A stretch of DNA of 64,000 nt from Paraktedonobacter carboxidivorans (GTDB taxonomy: Bacteria; Chloroflexota; Ktedonobacteria; Ktedonobacterales; Ktedonobacteraceae), in the NCBI GenBank assembly GCA_041156125.1, contig JBEVTI010000001.1:248001-312000 (forward strand). Direction: 5' to 3'. Shown one piece after another: positions 25,692 to 33,507 of this stretch. Below the pieces are notes generated by a model, which saw nothing but the letters and a program-made list of their open reading frames with translations, searched no databases and had not been told where the DNA came from. The first letter of the stretch is position 1; every line of letters begins with the position of its first letter. The position numbers were made by a program, and so were the translations under genes.

Positions 25692-27566
25692 TTACGCGCC
25701 GCGCACCAGAGCGTGTACCGCCTGGACGATATGATGGGCGCTAATACCGGCCTCCTCCAGCAATTCGGCAGGTGTGCCAGAGCCAGGCATTGACTGCACG
25801 GCCAGTTTCACGATCGCTGGCAGCGGGCCAGCGTGCTCGGTGAAGGCTTCCAGTACCGCTTCGCCCAGGCCACCTTCGGACCAGTGGTCTTCAACTGTGA
25901 TCAGCTTATTTCCAGCCTCTTCTGCGGCGGCAAAGAGGGTCTCTTCGTCGATCGGCTTGACCGAGTAGGCATCGATGATGCGTACGGCAATGCCATCGCC
26001 TTTAAGCTGCTCGTAGGCTTTCAGAGCCTCGTGCAAGGTAATACCAGCTGCCACAATGGTTGCTTCGTCTTTGTCTGATTGATGTACTACTCTGCTGCCA
26101 CCTATAGAGAAAACTTCATCCGGGCTATAGAGGATCGTAGTCTTTTCACGCGTGGTGCGCATGTAGACAATGCCGGGATGCTCGGCCATTTGCGCGACCA
26201 GTTGCGCGGTCTGATTGGCATCAGAGGGATAGAGCACCGTACTGTTGTATACAGCGCGCATCATCGAGAGATCTTCGAGAGCCATCTGTGAAGGGCCATC
26301 CTCACCGATCGAGACGCCCGCGTGCGAGCCGACCAGGCGGATATTCGCGCGCGAGATCGCAGCCATACGAATGAAGTCATAGGCTCGTGAGAAAAACGCC
26401 GCGAAGGTCGAGGCAAAGGCAATCTTGTGGCGTACGCTCATCGCTACAGCAGTCGCGACCAGTTGCTGTTCAGCGATATACTGCTCGAAGAAGCGCTCGG
26501 GAAAAGCCTTGCCGAAATCTTCCGCGTGAGTTGAATTGCTGACCTCAGCATCGACTGCGAGCACATCGGGATTCGCGGCACCTAATGCCCGCAAGGCCTC
26601 ACCATAGGCTTTGCGAGTCGCCTGAGTCTCACCTACAGTATATTTTGGCAGTTCTACAGGCTTTGGTGTAGCCTCAGCGGCTGGTTGCAGATCTTCAGGT
26701 TTTTGCACAGGATAAACCTGACTGCGTGCTTGAGGATTAAGCTCTTTAATAGCTTGCTCTGCCTGATCTTTGGACAGGGCCTTCCCGTGCCAGCCCTCCT
26801 TGTTCTCAACGAGTGAGAAGCCTTTGCCTTTGATCGTCTTGGCGATGATCAGTGTAGGCTGGCCATTATTCGCGCTTACCGCGTGCTCGAAAGCGTGATC
26901 GATCTCCTCAATGTTATGTCCGTCGATCACCAGTGGGGTCCAGCCAAAAGCTTTAGCGCGCTCAGCATAGGCGGCGGTATTCCAGCCCAACTCAGTTTCG
27001 CCGCGCTGACCCAGGCGGTTACAATCGAGCATGCCGATCAGATTGTCCAGTTTGTAATGCGACGCGTGGTCCAGGGCCTCCCAGATAGAACCTTCGGCCA
27101 TTTCGCTATCGCCGAGAAGCACAAAGACCTTATAGGGTAGCTTATCGACGTATTTAGCCACCAGAGCCACGCCACCGCCGATAGGCAGGCCCTGTCCCAA
27201 TGAGCCAGTGGCTACGTCTACCCAGGGCAGCACGGGCGTGGGATGTCCCTCAATGCGGCTGCCAAATTTGCGCAGAGTCAGCATCTCCTCATCAGTAATC
27301 GCGCCCGCGGCTTTGTACATTGCGTAGAGCAATGGCGCGGCGTGGCCCTTCGAGAAGATCAGATGATCGTTATTGGGATGCAGGGGATTGTCGAAATCAT
27401 AGTGCAGGTACTTCGACATCAGCACAGACATTAGATCCGCCGCCGACATAGAAGAGGTAGGGTGGCCGGAACCAGCAGTAGTTGTACTGCGAATGCTGTC
27501 AATCCGTAACTGCTGGGCCAGGTTAATCCATTGTTGTACCTGAGGGGTACTTTGCGTCGTAGTCAT
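25692..27566 (-). CDS. tkt: Transketolase
   Basis: A 624-residue thiamine-diphosphate enzyme of the pentose phosphate pathway, moving two-carbon units between sugar phosphates. Visible are the N-terminal AGSGHPTSSMSAADLM with a catalytic His, TGSLGQGLP, the ThDP/Mg motif from GDSEMAEGSIWEA to NRLGQ, and AEQQLVATAVAMS with the cofactor-activating Glu in the pyrimidine domain. The C-terminal domain ends in VEDHWSEGGLGEAV. Length and motif spelling (GDSE..EGSIWEA, LDNLIGMLD, GWTPLVIDGH) are closer to the animal-type enzyme of about 620 residues than to E. coli TktA. It is monocistronic, with two tandem promoters upstream and a strong terminator downstream. Confidence 0.95.
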   Translation of the reverse strand: MTTTQSTPQVQQWINLAQQLRIDSIRSTTTAGSGHPTSSMSAADLMSVLMSKYLHYDFDNPLHPNNDHLIFSKGHAAPLLYAMYKAAGAITDEEMLTLRKFGSRIEGHPTPVLPWVDVATGSLGQGLPIGGGVALVAKYVDKLPYKVFVLLGDSEMAEGSIWEALDHASHYKLDNLIGMLDCNRLGQRGETELGWNTAAYAERAKAFGWTPLVIDGHNIEEIDHAFEHAVSANNGQPTLIIAKTIKGKGFSLVENKEGWHGKALSKDQAEQAIKELNPQARSQVYPVQKPEDLQPAAEATPKPVELPKYTVGETQATRKAYGEALRALGAANPDVLAVDAEVSNSTHAEDFGKAFPERFFEQYIAEQQLVATAVAMSVRHKIAFASTFAAFFSRAYDFIRMAAISRANIRLVGSHAGVSIGEDGPSQMALEDLSMMRAVYNSTVLYPSDANQTAQLVAQMAEHPGIVYMRTTREKTTILYSPDEVFSIGGSRVVHQSDKDEATIVAAGITLHEALKAYEQLKGDGIAVRIIDAYSVKPIDEETLFAAAEEAGNKLITVEDHWSEGGLGEAVLEAFTEHAGPLPAIVKLAVQSMPGSGTPAELLEEAGISAHHIVQAVHALVRGA

Positions 27567-27613
27567 GGAAACTCCTATTTGTTAAATCGGGCACCAATGT
27601 ATGCGCCTGTTCT

Positions 27614-27676
27614 ATTATAATATGCGGCGCCACTTTCTTGCCGACCTCATTATAGTATGCGATTACACTTTCTCAA
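27614..27676 (-). promoter_or_regulatory. Duplicated tandem promoters of the transketolase gene
   Basis: Two 25-bp direct repeats (27614-27638 and 27649-27673, period 35) each contain a perfect TATAAT on the minus strand (27614-27619 and 27649-27654). The distal copy has TTGAGA (27671-27676) at 16-bp spacing, five of six bases of the -35 consensus. The proximal copy has the weaker GCAAGA (27636-27641) at the same 16-bp spacing. Confidence 0.6.
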
Positions 27677-27941
27677 AGTGGGCATTTCCCACTCGATAAG
27701 TCATTTCATTCTAAGATGTTTGGCAGTGGAGAGCAAGCAGAGGCATTAGAGGGCGCGCCCGGTGGAGATCGCCAGGTAGTAAAGCCTGGAAATGACGTTT
27801 TGACAGAAAAGAACAGAAGGCTGTATAATCGACCGCAACAATCCTTCGAGCGACAAAAGCATGTCGAAGAAGCGCTAACCAAAGCAGAAGGCTGAATCCG
27901 ACAGCAACACACACAATGGCGGATAGAAGAGATACAACAGC

Positions 27942-28769
27942 ATGGATAATCAAGAGCAGATATACAGCGCGGACGACGACAGGCGTGAAGCCAGCCATGA
28001 TCACGAGGCAAAGCATAGCAGCCACGAGCAAGCCAGGGACTTGGAGCAAGATAGTCAGGAGCAAGCGGAGGGCGCTGGCAAGAATGAGCAGGCATACGAG
28101 CCAGCCGAGAGCCTGGACGAATACGATTACAATCGCGAGCCGCCACTTGACAGTGCTACCGCTAACTCTAATCGCGGGCGTTCCAAGTATGTTTTTATGA
28201 CGCTCTGCTTTCTGATAGCGCTCATCTTTCTTTACACCTATATTACCAATGCTAATTCAGGCAACACTACTGACTGGTTTCCGTTGATCGGTGCGCTTGT
28301 ACTGGGCGTAATGGGAGTGGTCTTCCTGAGGTCTTCAGATAGTCCATCAGCCACAGATAGTGTGTCCAAAGATGTTCTGGCCACTACCAGGGACACAGCG
28401 GCCAGGACGCTCAGTCCCTTTGAAGAGCTGGTTCAAGCGGCGCTGACGGCTATTCCCGCTGAATTTCACGAACAGATGGAGAATGTAACAGTTCATGTGG
28501 AGTATGAGCCGGATGCGGAGACGCTTGCTCGGACCGGTGTAAACGAAGGCCATACGTTGCTTGGACTCTACGAGGGGGTGCCGCTGACCTCCTATGGGCG
28601 TGCTCATGCCCCTTATCCTGAGGTCATTACCATTTACCAGCGCCCGATCGAGGACTATTGCCGTCACAATCCTACGCGTATTCGCGAGCAAGTACGTACA
28701 ACTGTGCTGCACGAGGTAGCGCACCACTTCGGTATGGGACATGAGGAGATGCCTATCTGGGTCAAATAG
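27942..28769 (+). CDS. Membrane-anchored zincin-like metallopeptidase (DUF1025/Zincin_1 type)
   Basis: A 275-residue protein. Residues 1-80 are very hydrophilic and acidic (many Glu, Asp, Gln), followed by two membrane segments (about 82-103 and 110-127) and a C-terminal domain of about 120 residues. It carries a zinc motif HEVAHHFGMGHEEM (HExxH with a later His) and a start FEELVQAALTAIPAEFHEQM typical of the minimal zincin family usually found as soluble proteins of about 120 residues. The membrane anchor and acidic tail are additions. The ribosome-binding site is weak (AGAAGAG, about 13 bases away). It is divergent from the transketolase gene. Confidence 0.7.
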   Translation: MDNQEQIYSADDDRREASHDHEAKHSSHEQARDLEQDSQEQAEGAGKNEQAYEPAESLDEYDYNREPPLDSATANSNRGRSKYVFMTLCFLIALIFLYTYITNANSGNTTDWFPLIGALVLGVMGVVFLRSSDSPSATDSVSKDVLATTRDTAARTLSPFEELVQAALTAIPAEFHEQMENVTVHVEYEPDAETLARTGVNEGHTLLGLYEGVPLTSYGRAHAPYPEVITIYQRPIEDYCRHNPTRIREQVRTTVLHEVAHHFGMGHEEMPIWVK

Positions 28770-28987
28770 CTATCCCCCATTGGTCATAGAACCATTGGCA
28801 AGCGCTCTCTCCCTGGTCTACACTGTTATGCGAAAAGCTTTAGCGCAGTGTCCTCAAGTCGCTTGTCAGTAAACCGCTAAAGGTTTGCTCGCGTGTTGGG
28901 GAATTGTGGATAGGAAAGCCAGCAAGGTCGTTGCTTTGACCTGATGGCCGGGATGTTTTTATGTGGAAATGAGGAGGTACTTCCGCT

Positions 28988-29722
28988 ATGGTTACGTACA
29001 AATCTCTGATCGTGATCTGCGCGCTGCTCGTGGCGCTCGCTGGTGCGGGTCTGGTAGCGGCGTCCGCGCATACGCTTGCTCCAGCGCAACAGCAACACAA
29101 TATGCAGCCCTACCAGGCTGGGGTCGCGGCTATTCCTATAGTCGCAAGCAAACACAAACAGGTAAGTTTTCAGGATGTCAGACATTATATAAAAACGAAA
29201 GGCTTCATCGGTGGCTCAACACTGAGCGGTCGCCCGCCTACCTTGAAGGATCTTCAACTCACAAGCCTGGTTCATCTTGACCACCTGTTTTATTCTATTC
29301 TTGCTCAAATGCCGGGGGATAAACAGGTCTATTATGCGCAACTTGATGGACCATTCCTTGTCCTGCCTCAACTGCCGGTTCCGGTGCTGTGTACCCTTTT
29401 ACCAAGCGCGAGCAATCTACCAGCATTTATTCCGCATCTGAGCAACCTTTCCAGCCTGGGCCTGCTCAATGGAAGCTCATTGTTGAATCTGCTGCCGTTG
29501 TCCGGTCTTTTGCCTCAGCAACCGCTGACTCTGCCAGGTTCCCATAAAATAGATAATGTGACCAGTTTCCATGACTCGTTCAGTGTAAGCGATAACGTGC
29601 CCGATTTAAGCGATCTGCAAAACATAAAGGTGCCTTTAAACGATGACGATACACGGGTCGTCCTGTCCAGTGTTTATGAGATTTTCGATGCACACAATGG
29701 CAACCTCCTGGCCTGGGGTTAA
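28988..29722 (+). CDS. Secreted protein of unknown function
   Basis: A 244-residue protein with a clear signal peptide (MVTYKSLIVICALLVALAG, cleavage likely near residue 27) and an excellent GAGGAGGT ribosome-binding site. The mature part has no recognised domain; the middle (about 125-190) is rich in Leu, Pro and Ser with repeated NLxSL/LLPL patterns, followed by a polar C-terminus with several Asp. I do not recognise a family. It stands alone, 218 bp after the zincin gene. Confidence 0.65.
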   Translation: MVTYKSLIVICALLVALAGAGLVAASAHTLAPAQQQHNMQPYQAGVAAIPIVASKHKQVSFQDVRHYIKTKGFIGGSTLSGRPPTLKDLQLTSLVHLDHLFYSILAQMPGDKQVYYAQLDGPFLVLPQLPVPVLCTLLPSASNLPAFIPHLSNLSSLGLLNGSSLLNLLPLSGLLPQQPLTLPGSHKIDNVTSFHDSFSVSDNVPDLSDLQNIKVPLNDDDTRVVLSSVYEIFDAHNGNLLAWG

Positions 29723-29936
29723 GCAGCAGCCTGGTAGTCGTGGCTCAAGTTTTTGCGTGTGGTGAGTACCGAGTGTAAGCAAGAATGTGCTCTGGCACCT
29801 CTCCAGGCTTGCTTTGTTACAGATGCGCGCCAACTTGAGTCTCGTCCCAGCGTATCCTGCCTGGCAGAGCATGGAAGATCCGTGGTACACTGTCTGCCGA
29901 TAGCAGGCACCATTTTTTCGATCAGAGAGGAAGGTA

Positions 29937-30923
29937 TTGAATTTGCGGCTTGTTTCTCTTCTTGCCAGCGCCACGGAGATGCTCGCGGAATTGGATGCAT
30001 TGGCACAACTGGTGGGTAGATCGCACGAATGCGATTACCCGGCGGCAGTCACCAGCTTGCCCGTAGTGAGCACAGTTGAGATCAACACAGGGGTCAGCAG
30101 TGCGCAAATAGATGCTCAGATCAAACAACTAGCCAGTGCGCGTCTTAGCTCTGAAAATACCGCGCTACGCGCGTTAAGCATCTATGCCCTTGATCTAACC
30201 CTGCTGCAACAGCTCCATCCCGACGTTATTTTCACCCAGACGCAATGCGAGGTTTGCGCGGTCAGTGAGAAAGATGTTACTCGTGCTATAGCCCAACTGA
30301 CCGGTTTCCAACCGCGTATCGTTGCCCTCGCCCCTCATCGCCTGACCGATGTCTGGGAAGATGTATTGCGCGTAGGTGAGGCTATTGGTCGTCTAGAACA
30401 GGCGCAACAGCTTGTAGCGAGTTATCAGCAACGCCTGGAAACGTTGCGCGAGCAGTGTAATGTGCTTGCGGGCACGCAAAAGCCGCGCGTAGCCGTTCTT
30501 GAATGGCTTGATCCGTTGATGGGAGCTGGCAACTGGACGCCAGAACTGGTCTCCTGCGCTGGCGGTGAGCCCCTGTTTGGCGAGATCGGCCAGCACACGC
30601 CCTGGTTGAGTTGGGAGACGCTCCAGGATGCGGACCCTGCTGTGATCATTCTCGCGCCCTGCGGCTTTGATCTGGCGCGCACGATCCAGGAATTACCCGC
30701 GCTTCGACAGCATCCCGCCTGGCAGAACCTGCGCGCCGTGCGAACGCAGCGTGTCTATGCTATCGATGGCAATGCGTATCTTAATCGTTCAGGTCCGCGC
30801 CTGGTGGAATCAGCGGAACTGCTCGCTTACGCTCTGTGGGGGGACCATCTGGGTCGGGATGTGGATAGGCAAGCAGTGGTGCCATGCTCGATGCCGGTTT
30901 CCCAAAAGACGAGTGAGTTATGA
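29937..30923 (+). CDS. BtuF-like metal/cobalamin-binding protein without signal peptide
   Basis: A 328-residue helical-backbone binding protein: LRLVSLLASATEMLAELD at the N-terminus, the VGRSHECDYP segment, FTQTQCEVCAVS and VIILAPCGFDL, as in cobalamin-binding proteins of the BtuF family. It starts with TTG at 29937, with GAGG 6 bases upstream; a second TTG at 29943 is also possible. No signal peptide or lipobox is present, which is common in one subgroup of this family but leaves its role in transport unclear. No permease or ATPase gene is adjacent. The stop codon lies inside a 50-bp palindrome. Confidence 0.75.
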   Translation: MNLRLVSLLASATEMLAELDALAQLVGRSHECDYPAAVTSLPVVSTVEINTGVSSAQIDAQIKQLASARLSSENTALRALSIYALDLTLLQQLHPDVIFTQTQCEVCAVSEKDVTRAIAQLTGFQPRIVALAPHRLTDVWEDVLRVGEAIGRLEQAQQLVASYQQRLETLREQCNVLAGTQKPRVAVLEWLDPLMGAGNWTPELVSCAGGEPLFGEIGQHTPWLSWETLQDADPAVIILAPCGFDLARTIQELPALRQHPAWQNLRAVRTQRVYAIDGNAYLNRSGPRLVESAELLAYALWGDHLGRDVDRQAVVPCSMPVSQKTSEL

Positions 30924-30964
30924 GTGATCCCTGATTTTGCAAAATCAGGGATCACTCATAACTC
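30915..30964. terminator. Perfect 50-bp palindrome, bidirectional terminator-like, related to two-hairpin repeat part B
   Basis: A perfect palindrome with 25-bp arms and no spacer, centred between 30939 and 30940, with core CCCTGATTTTGCAAAATC. It includes the TGA stop of the BtuF-like gene and lies before the end of a convergent gene at 31003. Its core matches part B of the dispersed two-hairpin repeat. Confidence 0.8.
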
Positions 30965-31002
30965 ATCTTTATAATGCCAGAGCATTGGTATAAAAGAGGT
31001 GC

Positions 31003-31254
31003 CTAGCTGTTCTTCCGAGAAGCCAGAGCCCTGAAGACAATGGCGGTAAAGACAAAGAACAGGACCACCATCAGAACGATCAGGTTGTCTACCAGGACCG
31101 AGATATTCCACTGCAAGATGAAAGCGGCAGTGAAAAATAGAATCAGGAGAACACCCAGTACGGGGAAAATATAGAGGATGCTTAGCTGCTCAGCCGGAGT
31201 CGATGGGCGAGGAGCATTGCTCACATATTCGATATCTGTATCAAGTTGCTCCAT
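31003..31254 (-). CDS. Small membrane protein
   Basis: An 83-residue protein with a polar N-terminal 22 residues (MEQLDTDIEYVSNAPRPSTP) and two membrane segments (about 26-47 and 54-75), ending in a basic tail. No family is recognised. It is on the minus strand, 249 bp downstream of the 75-residue gene and separated from it by that gene's terminator, so it probably has its own promoter. Confidence 0.55.
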   Translation of the reverse strand: MEQLDTDIEYVSNAPRPSTPAEQLSILYIFPVLGVLLILFFTAAFILQWNISVLVDNLIVLMVVLFFVFTAIVFRALASRKNS

Positions 31255-31476
31255 TGAGAAACCTCTCTACACTGCCATAGTAAGACGGATATGCACCATG
31301 TCAGTGGTATGTTCAGGAAAAACAAGCAAAAACAAAGCCAGAGCCAACATCGGCAGACCCGACGAGATGTCTCTGGCCCATATTATAGTCCTTAACCGCC
31401 TGCAACGCAACTACCTGCCCCTTAGTTCCTTCGTTCCCTGACCCCTTAATCTCACTTTGACCCGCTGAAAAAGCAC

Positions 31477-31500
31477 AAAAAAAACGGCCATCATGGCTCG
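31477..31500 (-). terminator. Intrinsic terminator after the 75-residue gene
   Basis: On the minus strand, four bases after the stop at 31504, the short GC-rich palindrome CGAGCCATGATGGCCG (31500-31485) is followed by eight consecutive T (31484-31477). The stem is short but the T-run is strong. Confidence 0.7.
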
Positions 31501-31503
31501 TTA

Positions 31504-31731
31504 TTAGTGGCTCTGGACAGGACGAAGGCTTTGAGGGTTACCAGAATCTCCATCTTTGTGCGACGCTTGTTGATGCTCAGACGAAAGGCCAGGCAACGTA
31601 CGAGATTTGTTGAAATAACGGCGTAACTCAAAGGCGTTGACTTCGTACATCGAACCATCCAGGGTCGCGATCACACCCCCATCGGCGATCGCACTACAAA
31701 GCTCGGCAAATGTCGGCGTATAGTCAGGCAT
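31504..31731 (-). CDS. Hypothetical 75-residue protein
   Basis: A short protein with MPDYTPTFAELCSAIADGGV, then LDGSMYEVNAFELRRYF, and a polar Ser/His/Gln-rich tail. The strong GGGAGGT site 6 bases before the ATG and the clear terminator after the stop make it a real gene despite its size. No family recognised. It lies 142 bp downstream of rimM on the same strand, where trmD and rplS often occur in other bacteria. Confidence 0.7.
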   Translation of the reverse strand: MPDYTPTFAELCSAIADGGVIATLDGSMYEVNAFELRRYFNKSRTLPGLSSEHQQASHKDGDSGNPQSLRPVQSH

Positions 31732-31873
31732 GTTGATACCTCCCTATGAAATACGGTGACTATCTATCGCAGCGGTCAAGACCGCAAGTGACTTTCAGTC
31801 TACGCTTTTAATACGATTTGAAAGCACCAAAGGTTTCATCACCCTATGAGTAGCAACACAGAGGAAGCGTCCT

Positions 31874-32503
31874 TTATTCCCGCTTCGTGTGAACGGGGCC
31901 GTCTGTGAGAGAATCTCCTTCCATTTCCAGTATACTCTGATCTTCATCTTCATCCTCTCCCTCGATATCCTGGGCATCAGGTGGTTCCAAAAGCCCTGGC
32001 AAGGGATCGATATACATTGTACGGCGTATCAGATCGACTTGTTTAATGACTGCTTTGATCGCCGGGATCATCAGTTGTTTGCCATCCTGCCCTTTGATCT
32101 CATAAACATCGTTGCTGCCAGTTTCAATAATTTCTGTAATTGGCCCCAGCTCGTGCCCGGCGAGTGTGATCACCTGGAGGCCCAGGATATCATGTTGGTA
32201 GTAGCTATCGGGCGGAAGTTTTGCCAGCTGGTCTAGCGGGATGCACAACTCCTGGAGGCGCAAAGATTCAGCGGTACTAGCGTCGTCAATACCGACCAGT
32301 TTGAGCACAATCATCTCCCCTTTGTGCGGGCGAACGCGCTCGATAAGATAGAGGCGATGGTCTGGTCCAGCGTGTATCGCTTCAAGCTGTTGGAAGCGAT
32401 CGGGGATATCGGTGAGAAGGCGTACCTTCACCTCGCCTCGGACGCCAAAAAGGGCCACCACTTGTCCGATAGTAGCCCATTCGGTTGTTCGCGTTTTTGA
32501 CAC
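31874..32503 (-). CDS. rimM: Ribosome maturation factor RimM
   Basis: A 209-residue protein beginning at GTG (32503), with GAGGA 4 bases before. The N-terminal RimM domain (IGQVVALFGVRGEVKVRLLT, FQQLEAIHAG) and the C-terminal PRC-barrel domain (YYQHDILGLQV, IKGQDGKQLMIPAIKAVI) are both present; the barrel binds S19 during 16S rRNA maturation. An additional acidic tail of about 35 residues (rich in Glu/Asp) follows the barrel. It is the third gene after rpsP and khpA in a conserved ribosomal operon order. Confidence 0.93.
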   Translation of the reverse strand: MSKTRTTEWATIGQVVALFGVRGEVKVRLLTDIPDRFQQLEAIHAGPDHRLYLIERVRPHKGEMIVLKLVGIDDASTAESLRLQELCIPLDQLAKLPPDSYYQHDILGLQVITLAGHELGPITEIIETGSNDVYEIKGQDGKQLMIPAIKAVIKQVDLIRRTMYIDPLPGLLEPPDAQDIEGEDEDEDQSILEMEGDSLTDGPVHTKRE

Positions 32504-32581
32504 GTAGTCCTCGAATCGTTCTATGCTCCGCCATGTTTAAGCAACGGCGCAAGCGATAAACAGCGCGGAACGAGAGGCGCG

Positions 32582-32812
32582 TTAGAGAATTTCTAGCGAT
32601 GTATGACGACCCTCGCGTGTTCCCCCGGCTCGCAAAAGCGTGCGCATAGCCTTGGCCACGCGTCCCTGGCGACCAATCACCTTGCCAAAATCATCTGGTG
32701 CGACATGCAGTTCTAATGCCAGGACATTGCGATCGTTGCGCACCTCGCGCACCTGGACAGCGGATGGATCGTCAACCAGTGACATGGCAACATACTCAAT
32801 GAGTCTACGCAT
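32582..32812 (-). CDS. khpA: KH-domain RNA-binding protein KhpA
   Basis: A 76-residue single KH domain with the loop GKVIGRQGRVAKAMRTLL that contacts RNA. It is the standard length for KhpA (YlqC), which binds RNA, often together with KhpB/Jag, and influences cell division and small-RNA regulation. It lies 21 bp after rpsP and 78 bp before rimM, the usual arrangement in Gram-positive and related bacteria. Confidence 0.92.
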   Translation of the reverse strand: MRRLIEYVAMSLVDDPSAVQVREVRNDRNVLALELHVAPDDFGKVIGRQGRVAKAMRTLLRAGGTREGRHTSLEIL

Positions 32813-32833
32813 AGTTTTATCCTGATCAGTGAA

Positions 32834-33109
32834 TTACCTGGCAGTCGTTTTTGCTTGCTCAAAGCGAGCCAGAATGCCGGTGCGTTTGAGCAGCGAGTTC
32901 ACCGAATCGGTTGGCTGAGCACCATTTGCCAGCCACGCCAGAGCCTTCTCCTCGTCAATATGGATCGCGGACGGCTCAACCAGGGGATTGTACCAACCAA
33001 TGTTCGCGATAATACGGCCATCGCGGGGCGAACGGGCGTCAGCAATTACAACGCGATAGCTCGGGGCTTTTTTCTTCCCGACACGTTTCAAACGAATCTT
33101 TACAGCCAT
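32834..33109 (-). CDS. rpsP: 30S ribosomal protein S16
   Basis: A 91-residue S16: MAVKIRLKRVGKKKAPSYRV, VIADARSPRDGR, IGWYNPL and WLANGAQPTDSV are the family hallmarks. AAGGTGAG lies upstream of the ATG. First gene of the rpsP-khpA-rimM operon; the promoter should be within 33110-33507. Confidence 0.96.
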   Translation of the reverse strand: MAVKIRLKRVGKKKAPSYRVVIADARSPRDGRIIANIGWYNPLVEPSAIHIDEEKALAWLANGAQPTDSVNSLLKRTGILARFEQAKTTAR

Positions 33110-33507
33110 GTGTTTGTTTCTCTCACCTTATTGCGGTACTCACTCTTGCCTATTTCTTAAATAAGGGCAGCGAGTGCCATCTTCCTTTTCTCACTTTCCC
33201 TTGCGGGAAGAGTTCCAGAAACGCGGTCTGAAACGCTGTAGCAGCCTCAGAAAAAGTGAAATCAAAGCGAAGTCGCTCGCATGCTTTTCCTGGAATACAG
33301 CCCCACTAAGATAGCATGACTCAGGGAAAAAGTCAAATCTTATGGGCAGAAGAATTTTGGCACAGTTCACACAAATAGTCACGCTTGTTGAGACCGCGCA
33401 GGGCGGGGCAATCTAGCGGTTTGAGCCGCAAAGATGCCAGGGTGGGCAGCAGCCGGCAGGGTCGAAGCGCTAAAGGATTGACCAGGCTCTCTGCTCAAGG
33501 GGATCGG
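33110..33507. other. Intergenic region upstream of rpsP
   Basis: About 400 bases with no convincing gene. It contains the rpsP leader on the minus strand and a small TTCCC-TTGC-GGGAA hairpin near 33200. No ribosomal protein binding structure could be assigned. Confidence 0.35.

Noticed and set aside
27711..28064. Hydrophobic 117-codon frame on the minus strand
   Set aside because: It is antisense to the acidic tail of the zincin gene; the hydrophobic composition is the complement of Glu/Asp/Gln codons.
33191..33382. 63-codon minus-strand frame upstream of rpsP
   Set aside because: No ribosome-binding site, unusual Phe/Arg/Cys-rich composition, and it occupies the expected rpsP promoter region.
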